The position numbers and the translations under genes were made by a program. This document shows positions 23,520-31,078 of a stretch of 64,000 nt of DNA, piece by piece (positions within the stretch are counted from its first letter, which is position 1; the number at the start of each line of letters is the position of its first letter). This stretch comes from Pseudonocardia sp. MH-G8 (GTDB lineage Bacteria > Actinomycetota > Actinomycetes > Mycobacteriales > Pseudonocardiaceae), in NCBI RefSeq assembly GCF_002262885.1, contig NZ_NKYF01000006.1, forward strand, positions 248,001-312,000. The letters run 5' to 3'. The notes beneath the pieces are model-generated. The model was not told where the DNA came from. It saw only the letters and a program-made list of their open reading frames with translations, and did not search any database.

Positions 23520-24752
23520 TCACCGCAGCGCCGCGGCGAGCGGGCCCGCGAGATCGCCGCGGTCGCCGGCCACCACCCCGTCGAGCTCGAGCCAGCCGGC
23601 CATCACCCGCAGCTCGGCCGCCAGCTCCGCGGTGACGCGCGGCAGGTCGGCCTGCGGCTCGGCGAAGGCTCCCCGCACGCGCAGGACGCCCGCCTTGCGG
23701 TCGGCCTTGAGATCGACGCGCGCCACCAGCTCGCCGTCGAGCAGGAACGGGAACACGTAATAGCCGTACTGCCGCTTCGGTTCCGGCACGTAGATCTCGA
23801 TGCGGTAGCGGAACCCGAAGATCCGCTCGGTGCGCTCGCGTTCCCAGACCAACGGGTCGAACGGGCACAGCAGGGCCCGCCCGGTGATCCGCCGCGGCAC
23901 CCTGGTGCCCGGTAGCCGGTACGCCGGGCGCTCCCACCCGCGCACCCGGACCTGCTCCAGCTCGCTCGAGGACAGCAGCTCCGCCACCGCGGCCTGGCTG
24001 CGCGCCGGGGCCAGACGGTAGTAGTCGCGCAGCTCGGGCTCGGTGGCCACGCCCAACGCGGACGCCGAGCGCAGGACGAGCGCCCGCGCCGCCTCCTGCG
24101 CGGAGGGCTGCGGCGCGGCGAGCACCGCGGGCGGGAGCACGCGCTCGGGCAGGTCGTAGAGCCGCTCGAAGTGGCGCCGGGTGCCCGTGGTGAGCGTGCC
24201 GACGCCGAAGAGGTACTCGCAGATGCGCTTGACCTCCGAGCGCTCCCACCAGGACGCTCCCGGGGGCCGCGGGCGGGTGGGGGCCGCCACCGCGGCCTCC
24301 AGGGTGCCTGCCCCGACGGGACCCAGCTCCTTGACGGCGGCCAGCACGTCGTCGACCAGGCCGGGATGATGCTCGACCAGCGGCTGGTAGCTGCGCCACC
24401 AGCGATCGCGGATGGCACCGGCGTGCATCAGCGGCCACTCCTCCACCGGCAGCAGGCTCGCCTCGTGGGCCCACGCCTCGACGAGCAGGCGGGGCCTGCG
24501 CGCGGAATGGGACCACGCGGCGTCGTCGACGAGGGCGGGGTCGTAGGGCCCGAGCCGGCTGAACAGCGGCATGTAGTGGGCGCGGACCGCGACGTTCACC
24601 GAATCGAGCTGCAGCAGCCGCACCCGCCCGAGCGCGCGCAACAGGTGGCGGCGCGTGACGGGACCGGAAGGCGGCGGGTCGGCGAAGCCCTGGGCGGCCA
24701 GCGCGGCCCGCCGGGCGGCGGCCGGACCGATCGTCTCGACAGTGGATGTCAC
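23520..24752 (-). CDS. YcaQ/AlkZ-like winged-helix DNA glycosylase family protein
   Basis: A 410-residue HTH_42-type protein. The start is a GTG that overlaps the EamA stop (GTGA). Early residues read LGRVRLLQLDSVNVAVRAHY, where QLD occupies the position of the catalytic Q-x-D/Q motif of YcaQ/AlkZ glycosylases that unhook interstrand crosslinks (motif assignment from memory). The C-terminus has the family block LLCPFDPLVWERERTERIFG and RYRIEIYVPEPKRQYGYYV. Likely role: repair of bulky alkyl adducts or crosslinks. Family confident, specificity not. Confidence 0.85.
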   Translation of the reverse strand: MTSTVETIGPAAARRAALAAQGFADPPPSGPVTRRHLLRALGRVRLLQLDSVNVAVRAHYMPLFSRLGPYDPALVDDAAWSHSARRPRLLVEAWAHEASLLPVEEWPLMHAGAIRDRWWRSYQPLVEHHPGLVDDVLAAVKELGPVGAGTLEAAVAAPTRPRPPGASWWERSEVKRICEYLFGVGTLTTGTRRHFERLYDLPERVLPPAVLAAPQPSAQEAARALVLRSASALGVATEPELRDYYRLAPARSQAAVAELLSSSELEQVRVRGWERPAYRLPGTRVPRRITGRALLCPFDPLVWERERTERIFGFRYRIEIYVPEPKRQYGYYVFPFLLDGELVARVDLKADRKAGVLRVRGAFAEPQADLPRVTAELAAELRVMAGWLELDGVVAGDRGDLAGPLAAALR

Positions 24753-25720
24753 GGCGGGGATGCTGCCAGGTGCCCCCGACGTTTCCGCCGACCCGCGCGG
24801 GGGCGCTCCGCCGCGACCACCAGCACGACCGCGAGCAGCACCACGGCGCCACCGGCGAACTGCAGCCCGGAGAACCGCTCCCCCGCCACGAAGATGCCCA
24901 GCAGCACCGCGATCACCGGGTTGACGTAGGCGTAGGTCGTCACCGTGGAGACCGGAAGCACCGCCAGCGCGTAGGCGTACGCGCTGAACGCGAGCAGCGA
25001 CACCACCACCGCCATGTAGGCCCACGCCCACCACGCGCTCGGGGAGACTGCCGCGAGGTCGGGGCGGTCCCCCACCGCCACGCTGCCCGCCATCAACACC
25101 ACGCCACCCACCAGCATCTGCACCGCGGCCAGCGCGAAGGGGTTGCTCGGGGCGGGCAGGCGGGTGGTCGCGAACGTCCCCGACGCCCAGCCGACCGCCG
25201 CCAGCACCACCAGCCACGGCCCCCACCACGCATTGCCGAGCACGCCTCCGGAGCCCCCGGACGAGCCGGCGAGCAGCAGCACCGCGAGACCCACCACCCC
25301 GACCCCGGTGCCGACGACCGTGGCCGGCCGCGGCCGGTCCCCCGTCAGCGCCCGCAACACGACGATCCACAGCGGCACCGAGGCGATCAGCAGCGCGGCC
25401 ACTCCCGACGCGACCTGCTGCTGCGCCACCGTGACGAGCCCGTTGCCCCATGCCGGCAGCAGCAGCCCGGCCAGCGCTGTGGTCGCGAACTGCCGCCGAT
25501 CCATCCGCAACGCCCGCCGGCCACCGAAGGCCAGCACCACGAGCGTGAGCAGCGAGCCCCCGACCAGGAAGCGGCCGCCGCCCGCGAAGAGCGGCGGCAG
25601 GTCGGTGATGATGAAGCGGTTGGCCAGGTACGTCGAACCCCACAGCACGTAGACCACCCCGAGCGCCACCCAGGCGAGGGCGGGCGCGCGGGCGGGAACG
25701 GCGGGGACGGGCACCCGCAC
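24749..25720 (-). CDS. EamA/DMT family transporter
   Basis: About 323 residues from a GTG near 25720 (25723 and 25714 are also possible; the frame is open further back). It has ten hydrophobic segments in two EamA repeats, with LWGSTYLANRFII after the first segment and a matching second-half VSTVTTYAYVNPVIAVLLG, a hallmark of the drug/metabolite transporter superfamily. The C-terminal tail is basic. It is coupled to the downstream glycosylase by GTGA overlap and divergent from a GNAT gene. It may export an amino acid or a toxic metabolite. Confidence 0.88.
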   Translation of the reverse strand: MRVPVPAVPARAPALAWVALGVVYVLWGSTYLANRFIITDLPPLFAGGGRFLVGGSLLTLVVLAFGGRRALRMDRRQFATTALAGLLLPAWGNGLVTVAQQQVASGVAALLIASVPLWIVVLRALTGDRPRPATVVGTGVGVVGLAVLLLAGSSGGSGGVLGNAWWGPWLVVLAAVGWASGTFATTRLPAPSNPFALAAVQMLVGGVVLMAGSVAVGDRPDLAAVSPSAWWAWAYMAVVVSLLAFSAYAYALAVLPVSTVTTYAYVNPVIAVLLGIFVAGERFSGLQFAGGAVVLLAVVLVVAAERPRAGRRKRRGHLAASPP

Positions 25721-25788
25721 CACGGTGCCACGGCGGATCGCAGGGGGCGACCGACGGGATGGGGACCGGGGTGGTCTTGGATGGCGGC

Positions 25789-26349
25789 ATGGCCACCGCA
25801 CTCGTCCGCCCCGCCGCCCCCGAGGACGTGGCAGAGATCGTCCGCATCCAGTCCGACACCTGGTCCACGGCCTACGAGGGCCTGGTGCCGGCCTCGGCGC
25901 TCGAACAGCTGCGCGCGCCCGAGACGCATGCGGCCTGGGAGGGCGCCGTCACCGCGGGCGACGGACACCACGTGCTGGTGGCCACCGAGGGCGAGTGGAC
26001 CGTGGGCTTCTGCGCGGCCGCGCCGGCCGTCGCGCCCGAGGGTGCGGTCGCGCCGTCCGGACCGACCCTCGGCCCGGAGGCGTGGGCCGAGATCAACATC
26101 CTGCTCGTCGAGCCGCGCTGGGGCCGTCGCGGGCACGGCGGCCGCCTGCTCGCCACAGCCGCCGAGGCGTTGCGCGGCGACGGCGCCCGCTACGGCCTGG
26201 CCTGGATCCCGGAGTCCGACACCGCCTCCCGCGGGTTCTACGAGCGCGCCGGCTGGGCCACCGACGGCACGATCCGGGTGCTCGACACGGGCGAGGGCAC
26301 CGTGCGCGAGGTCCGCGTCACCGGCTCCCTCGACCTCGAACTCACCTGA
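25789..26349 (+). CDS. GNAT family N-acetyltransferase
   Basis: 186 residues from ATG 25789 (an in-frame ATG at 25759 would add ten). The N-terminus is ATALVRPAAPEDVAEIVRIQ, and the acetyl-CoA site reads EINILLVEPRWGRRGHGGRL, matching the beta4-helix3 Q/RxxGxG/A pattern. SRGFYERAGWATDG closes the fold. It is typical of small-molecule acetyltransferases; the acceptor is unknown. A GCGAGTCGCG repeat array follows its stop. Confidence 0.9.
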   Translation: MATALVRPAAPEDVAEIVRIQSDTWSTAYEGLVPASALEQLRAPETHAAWEGAVTAGDGHHVLVATEGEWTVGFCAAAPAVAPEGAVAPSGPTLGPEAWAEINILLVEPRWGRRGHGGRLLATAAEALRGDGARYGLAWIPESDTASRGFYERAGWATDGTIRVLDTGEGTVREVRVTGSLDLELT

Positions 26350-26385
26350 CCCACCCGCCCACCCGCCCGAGCCGCACCGGCGAGC

Positions 26386-26476
26386 CGCGCCCACTGCACG
26401 CGAGTCGCGCCCCACCCCACGCGAGTCGCGTCCCAGCCCACGCGAGTCGCGCGCCGCCGCGCACGAGTCGCGCTCA
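26386..26476 (+). repeat. GCGAGTCGCG array downstream of the GNAT gene
   Basis: At least four copies of (A/C)GCGAGTCGCG or a one-base variant occur about 24 bases apart on the plus strand immediately after the GNAT stop. The same motif, in the same orientation relative to its gene, occurs after the DUF4439 gene at 61.2 kb. GCGAGTCGC is nearly self-complementary. No coding frame is acceptable. Confidence 0.75.
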
Positions 26477-26509
26477 GAACCCGAGGTAGCCCCGCACGAG
26501 AGGGCCGGG

Positions 26510-26660
26510 TGATCGTTCCGAGCCGCACCTCATCGTGGTCGGCACCGCCGTCATGCACGGCTCACAGCGATCACAGCGACCTGATCAGCCCGAGCCGCAC
26601 ACCAACGCCGCCGACACCACCGTCACGCGCGGCTCGCGGCGATCACCGGCCCGGGTCGGC
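26510..26660. repeat. Two degenerate 72-bp units of the 71-bp repeat family
   Basis: Units start TGATCGTTCCGAGCCG at 26510 and TGATCAGCCCGAGCCG at 26582. Each carries the GTCA.G and GCGATCAC blocks at the spacing found in the arrays near 8.1, 34.8 and 35.9 kb, but with CCGCAC in place of CAGTGC. No leader or trailer copy is evident. The stretch between the GNAT and dapB genes otherwise holds nothing recognisable. Confidence 0.6.
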
Positions 26661-26666
26661 CGCGCG

Positions 26667-27413
26667 CTACAGGCCCAGCAGCGGTTCGAGGCCGACCGTC
26701 AGGCCGGGACGGTCCCGCACGGCCCGGACGGCCATGACCACGCCGGGCATGAACGACGCCCGGTCGAACGAGTCGTGCCGGATCGTCAGCGTCTCCCCTG
26801 CGGTCCCGAGGACGACCTCCTGGTGCGCCACCAGCCCGGGCAACCGGACCGAGTGGACGCGGACGCCCTCGACCTGAGCGCCGCGGGCTCCCGGGAGCTC
26901 CGAGGTGGTGGCGTCGGGCAGCGGGCCGGCACCTGCTTCGTCGCGCGCGGCGGCGATCAGCCCGGCGGTGTGCACGGCCGTGCCCGAGGGCGCGTCCGCC
27001 TTGTTCGCGTGGTGCAGCTCGATCACCTCGACGGACTCGAAGAACCGCGCCGCGGTGCGGGCGAACTGCATCATGAGCACGGCGCCGACACCGAAGTTGG
27101 GGGCGACGAGCACGTGGCCCGGCCGCGCCTCGAGCCGCGCGCGCACGTCGTCGAGCCGGTCCTCGTCGAACCCGCTCGTGCCGACGACCACCGCGATGTC
27201 GTGGTCCAGGCAGAACTGCAGGTTGTCGAGCACGGCGCCGGGGTGGGTGAAGTCGACGGCCACCTGCGCGCCGGCATCGGGCAGGGCCGTCAGGGGGTCG
27301 CCGTCGTCGATGCGCGCGACGAGCGCGAGCCCCTCGGCCGCCTCGACGGCCGCGCAGACCTGCGTGCCCATCCTCCCGCGCGCGCCCAGCACGCCCACCC
27401 TGATCTCGCTCAC
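26667..27413 (-). CDS. dapB: 4-hydroxy-tetrahydrodipicolinate reductase
   Basis: 248 residues from GTG 27413. The nucleotide-binding loop is GVLGARGRMG, and the catalytic region EVIELHHANKADAPSGTA is the diagnostic DapB signature with the catalytic His and Lys. VGTSGF and APNFGVGAVLMM are also present. It makes tetrahydrodipicolinate for lysine and diaminopimelate synthesis in the cytoplasm. The TTG-initiated extension to 27431 is not needed for normal family length. It lies 27 bases after a DUF456 gene on the same strand. Confidence 0.96.
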   Translation of the reverse strand: MSEIRVGVLGARGRMGTQVCAAVEAAEGLALVARIDDGDPLTALPDAGAQVAVDFTHPGAVLDNLQFCLDHDIAVVVGTSGFDEDRLDDVRARLEARPGHVLVAPNFGVGAVLMMQFARTAARFFESVEVIELHHANKADAPSGTAVHTAGLIAAARDEAGAGPLPDATTSELPGARGAQVEGVRVHSVRLPGLVAHQEVVLGTAGETLTIRHDSFDRASFMPGVVMAVRAVRDRPGLTVGLEPLLGL

Positions 27414-27440
27414 GGCGGGCAGCGTAGTCAAACGGCGGAG

Positions 27441-27932
27441 TCAGGCGAACACGAGCGCCCCGATCCAGACCGCCGCGGCGATCAGACCGGTGGCCATCTC
27501 GATGACGATGCTCCAGCCCACGGCCGTGAGGGCCCGCTTCGTGGACGGCCAGGCGCTTTCCCGCCCGCCGAGCCGGGCCAGCTCGGCGAGGTACACCCCG
27601 AGCACGAAGCCGATGAACAGCCCGACCACCGGGATCACGAAGAAACCGACGATCCCCAGCACGCCGCCCAACGCGAGGGTGCGCCCCGGCACCCCGGAGT
27701 CGCGCAGCCGCCTGCCAGGCAGGAGGTACTTCGCCACCGACCCGAGCACGACGATCGCGACGACGATCCCGAGCACCGTCCACGCCGTGGCGTCGCCGCG
27801 CGGGACGGCCCAGACCGCGACCCCCGCCACCACGAGGATCAGCCCCGGCAGCACCGGCACCACGATCCCGACGATCCCGACGGCGACGAGCACCGCGGCC
27901 AGCACGACAGCGATCTCCACGCCGACGAGCAT
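27441..27932 (-). CDS. DUF456 family membrane protein
   Basis: A 163-residue hydrophobic protein with about four to five membrane segments and the DUF456 features VGIVGIVVPVLPGLILVVAG and GGVLGIVGFFVIPVVGLFIG, each a glycine-rich membrane helix. A C-terminal segment EMATGLIAAAVWIGALVF closes it. The start ATG 27932 lies at the beginning of the conserved part. DUF456 proteins have no assigned function. It is upstream of dapB on the same strand. Confidence 0.85.
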   Translation of the reverse strand: MLVGVEIAVVLAAVLVAVGIVGIVVPVLPGLILVVAGVAVWAVPRGDATAWTVLGIVVAIVVLGSVAKYLLPGRRLRDSGVPGRTLALGGVLGIVGFFVIPVVGLFIGFVLGVYLAELARLGGRESAWPSTKRALTAVGWSIVIEMATGLIAAAVWIGALVFA

Positions 27933-28313
27933 GTCACGCCCCCGGCCGCCGCTTCCGAGCACGCGTTCCCGCAGTCGGCCGCCCGCAGCGTCCCGAGCTC
28001 ACCGAGGTGGCCTGCGCATCGGGAGCGATCGCCGCGCTCGAGGACGGGCCGCACACCGCCGGCCGCCCGACGAGAAGCCGGCCGACCCGCCACGGCTCGC
28101 CGACCAGGCTGCTGGTGGTGGCCGCGACCACGGAGCGGACCGGCTCGCGGCTCTGCCGACCGCCTGAGACCCGTCCGCACACGCTTCCCCCTGGCACACA
28201 CGTCCGGGCGTGTGTGGAGACGTGCAGGTGTGCGACGGGCCGCAACGCTGCGGAGGCACGCGCGCGCGTCCCTCCCCCGGCCGCGGCGACGTAGATCATC
28301 GCGAGATCCAGCT

Positions 28314-28335
28314 GATCGCCCTTCGAAGGGCGATC
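28314..28335. repeat. Perfect 22-bp palindrome
   Basis: The sequence is GATCGCCCTTC followed by its exact reverse complement, with no loop. It lies in the middle of a gene-free region more than 300 bases from either neighbour, so an operator role is not obvious. Confidence 0.6.
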
Positions 28336-28552
28336 GAGTCGATCTCGGATCGAGCACTGCGACATGATCGGTCCGAGATCGACCTCAGCGCCCCGTCGAG
28401 GGCGAACAGCTCGATCTCGCAACGATCAGCGCTCCGGTCCGGACGGACGGCGCGCTCGTTCATCCCCCGGCGGGGTGCGAGTCGCGCATCGGGCTCCTCG
28501 CGACCGTGCTCACGTACGTCTCGCACGCGGGCTGGCCGTCATGATCGCCAGG

Positions 28553-28592
28553 AGTGGTGTGAGGGCGTCAGATCTGTCGCCCTCACACCACT
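28553..28592 (-). terminator. 15-bp perfect hairpin downstream of the siderophore-binding gene
   Basis: AGTGGTGTGAGGGCG (28553-28567) is the exact complement of 28578-28592 with a ten-base loop. On the minus strand it lies about 57 bases after the stop of the lipoprotein gene and could end its transcript. There is no T-run. Its right arm is part of a segment also found near 35.0 kb. Confidence 0.65.
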
Positions 28593-28648
28593 TTCGCTGA
28601 TCAAGGCCGCCCGTTGCACGACCATCTGCCCGCGATCAGCGCGGCTGG

Positions 28649-29686
28649 TCAGACCGCGGGGACGGTCTCCGGGTTGCCGGCCACGGCCTTCTCCAGCAGC
28701 GGCACGAGGTTGTCGAGGACGTAGGGCAGGCTCAGCGGCGTGGTGAAGTAGATGGCGCCGGCCAGTACCGCGTCGGTGAACACGAGGTTCCCCTCGCGCA
28801 CCGGCGTGAGCTGGCGGTAGACCGCCTGCTCCTCCAGCGCCGTGCGGGCCTCCGCGTCCTCGGTGGCCCAGATCAGCACGTCTGCGGCGTTGAGCGTGCC
28901 GAGCTGCTCGAGCGGGATCGACGCCTGGCCGAAGACGTCCGCGTCGGCCGGGACGAAGGGGTCCAGCGCGTCGGGGACCACGAACCCGAGGTCGGTGAGG
29001 AAGTTTGTGGACAGCCCCTCCGGGTAGGCGAGCGCCGCGCCGTTGTAGTACGGGGCCTGGAGGAAGATCGCGGGGGTGCCGGCGAACTGCGGGTGCTCCG
29101 CCGCGACCGCCGCGAACCGCGCATTGACCCCGTCCACGACCTCCTGCGCCTCACGTTCCCTGCCCAGCGCCCGCCCGATGTGCAGGGTCTGGCCGTCCCA
29201 CGGGGAGAAGAAGGCCGTGGCCCCGGCCGGCTGCGCGATGGTGGGCGCGATCGCCGAGAGCCGCTCGTAGCTCGCCTGGTCCACACCGGCGTTGGTGGCC
29301 ACGATGAGGTCGGGCTCCAACGCCGCGATCCGCTCGTACTGGAACCCGTCGTCGATGTTCAGCACCTCTGGCGCCGCGTCGCCCAGCTCGTCCTGCGCCC
29401 ACGGCCAGGTGGCCGACGGGTGCTCGCCGTACCACTCGGTGACCCCGACCGGGGTCACGCCGAGCGACAGCAGGACGTCCTGTTCGGAGTACCCCGCCGA
29501 GACGATCCGCTGTGGCGCTGCGGGCACGACCGTGGCGCCGAACGCGTGCTCGACCGTGACGGGGAACGCGCCATCCCCGGCGGGCGCCGGGGGTGCGGGC
29601 TCCGAGGTGGGCGGTCCGGCACATCCGGCGAGCAGTGCCGCCACCACCAGTGCGACGGCGAACGCTCCCGACTTCCCTCTGCCCAC
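28649..29686 (-). CDS. Iron-siderophore ABC transporter substrate-binding lipoprotein
   Basis: A 345-residue secreted lipoprotein: a signal peptide with lipobox LAGC around residues 19-22, a disordered proline-rich linker, then a class III periplasmic-binding-protein fold (PQRIVSAGYSEQDVLLSLGV, EPDLIVATNAG, ADVLIWATED) typical of FecB/FhuD siderophore receptors. GTG 29686 is preceded by AAGGGGAG. An IdeR-like box lies upstream. No permease or ATPase genes are adjacent, so it must use a transporter encoded elsewhere. Confidence 0.92.
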   Translation of the reverse strand: MGRGKSGAFAVALVVAALLAGCAGPPTSEPAPPAPAGDGAFPVTVEHAFGATVVPAAPQRIVSAGYSEQDVLLSLGVTPVGVTEWYGEHPSATWPWAQDELGDAAPEVLNIDDGFQYERIAALEPDLIVATNAGVDQASYERLSAIAPTIAQPAGATAFFSPWDGQTLHIGRALGREREAQEVVDGVNARFAAVAAEHPQFAGTPAIFLQAPYYNGAALAYPEGLSTNFLTDLGFVVPDALDPFVPADADVFGQASIPLEQLGTLNAADVLIWATEDAEARTALEEQAVYRQLTPVREGNLVFTDAVLAGAIYFTTPLSLPYVLDNLVPLLEKAVAGNPETVPAV

Positions 29687-29715
29687 GGCTGCTCCCCTTC
29701 GACGGTCCGAGGAGG

Positions 29716-29734
29716 TGAGCTTAGGCTGCCCTTT
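29716..29734 (-). promoter_or_regulatory. Probable IdeR/DtxR iron box
   Basis: The plus-strand sequence TGAGCTTAGGCTGCCCTTT matches about 13 of 19 positions of the IdeR consensus, including the TTAGGCT core. It lies 30-48 bases upstream of the siderophore-binding lipoprotein gene, where IdeR repression under iron-replete conditions would be expected. Confidence 0.6.
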
Positions 29735-29743
29735 ATCCGCGGG

Positions 29744-31078
29744 TCACGTCAGGGACCGCAGGCTGTCCGGCAACCGGGCCTCGTCGTCGTACGGGCCGAC
29801 GACCGCCGCCGTGAGCGGAGCGGAGAGCAGCTCGCGGGCGAGCTCCGCGACCTGTTCGGGCGTGACCTCGGCGATGCGGTCCAGGCTCTCGGTGATCGTG
29901 CGCTGCCGGCCGTGGTCCAGCTCCGAGCGACCGATGCGGTTCATCCGCGACGGCGTGTCCTCCAGCCCGAGGACCAGGCCGCCTCGCAGGTTGCCCTGGG
30001 CACGGGTGACCTCGGCGGGGGTGAGACCGTCGGCCGCCACCTCCGCGAGCACGGCCCGCACGACCGTGGCGACCTCGTCGAGACGCTCCGGCGCGCAGCC
30101 GGCGTAGACCGAGAAGCTGCCCGCGTCGGCGTAGGTGGACAGGGCCGAGTACACCGAGTACGCGAGCCCGCGCTGCTCCCGGACCTGCTGGAACAGCCGT
30201 GAACTCGGCCCACCGCCGAGCGCGGTGTTGAGCACCAGGAGCACGCTGCGACGCGGGTCGTGCCGGGAGAGACCGGGGACGCCGAGCAGCAGATGGGCCT
30301 GCTCCGTGTCGTCGGGCCGCAGCATCATGCGAGGCCCGGACGCGAGCGTCGCCGGGGCCGGCCGGCGCGGGGGCACCGGCGCGACGTCGCCCGCACGGGC
30401 GGTGGCCGCCTCCAGCGCGGCGCCCACCAGCTCGACGACCTCGTGGTGCACCAGGTTGCCGGTCGCCGCCACCACCATCCGTGGCGTGGTGTACCGGCCG
30501 CGCCAGAACTCGTGCAGCGTGTGGCGGGTCATCGACCGGATCGACTCCTCGGAGCCGATCACGGGCAGACCCAGCGGGTGGTCACCGAACAGGGCCTCGT
30601 CGAACAGCTCGCCCAGCAGGTCCTCGGGGTCGTCGTCGCGCATGGCGATCTCCTCGAGCACCACCCCGCGCTCCACCTCGACGTCCGGCGGCGCCAGGGT
30701 GGCGTCGGTGACGACGTCGGCGAGCACGTCCACCGCGAGCGGCAGGTCGGTGTCGAGCACCTGCGCGTAGTAGCAGGTGTGCTCCTTCGCGGTGAACGCG
30801 TTCAGGTCCCCGCCGACGGCGTCGAACTCCTCGGCGATCGCCACGGCGCTACGCCGCTGCGTGCCCTTGAACAGCAGGTGTTCGAGGTAGTGGGCGGCGC
30901 CGGCCTGGGTCGGCGACTCGTCGCGCGAGCCGATGCCGATCCAGATCCCCAACGACACCGAGCGCACGCCCGGCACCGTCTCGGTGACGACGCGCAGGCC
31001 GCCGGGCAGTTCGGTCCTGGAGACGCCGCCGGGGGCGGAGGCCGAAGCCCCCGCCCCCGGCGTGAGAACACCTGTCAA
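29744..31078 (-). CDS. M16 family zinc metalloprotease (mitochondrial-processing-peptidase-like)
   Basis: 444 residues. The inverted zinc motif HxxEH is at 63-67 (HYLEHLLF), with the downstream glutamate in VVLEEIAMRDD about 75 residues later, as in PepR/YmxG-type M16 peptidases. The C-terminal half holds the GGGPSSRLFQQVREQRGLAY segment of the second M16 domain. The start is a TTG overlapping the pnp stop (TTGA). This odd start is supported by the overlap but not by a strong ribosome binding site. Position after pnp is conserved in actinobacteria. Confidence 0.92.
   Translation of the reverse strand: MTGVLTPGAGASASAPGGVSRTELPGGLRVVTETVPGVRSVSLGIWIGIGSRDESPTQAGAAHYLEHLLFKGTQRRSAVAIAEEFDAVGGDLNAFTAKEHTCYYAQVLDTDLPLAVDVLADVVTDATLAPPDVEVERGVVLEEIAMRDDDPEDLLGELFDEALFGDHPLGLPVIGSEESIRSMTRHTLHEFWRGRYTTPRMVVAATGNLVHHEVVELVGAALEAATARAGDVAPVPPRRPAPATLASGPRMMLRPDDTEQAHLLLGVPGLSRHDPRRSVLLVLNTALGGGPSSRLFQQVREQRGLAYSVYSALSTYADAGSFSVYAGCAPERLDEVATVVRAVLAEVAADGLTPAEVTRAQGNLRGGLVLGLEDTPSRMNRIGRSELDHGRQRTITESLDRIAEVTPEQVAELARELLSAPLTAAVVGPYDDEARLPDSLRSLT

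Larger units (their letters stand above)
27933..28648. other. Long intergenic region with palindromes, no gene
   Basis: About 715 bases with no acceptable frame. It contains a perfect 22-bp palindrome at 28314-28335, several GATC-rich partial palindromes (28294-28308 and 28413-28427), and a 15-bp-stem hairpin at 28553-28592. The segment 28571-28611 is repeated with 36 of 41 bases identical at 35021-35061. It looks like repeat debris between two operons. Confidence 0.6.

Noticed and set aside
31076..31078. TTG start of the M16 protease as an annotation error
   Set aside because: I considered a later GTG, but the TTGA overlap with pnp and the N-terminal family length support the TTG. It is kept with a caveat.
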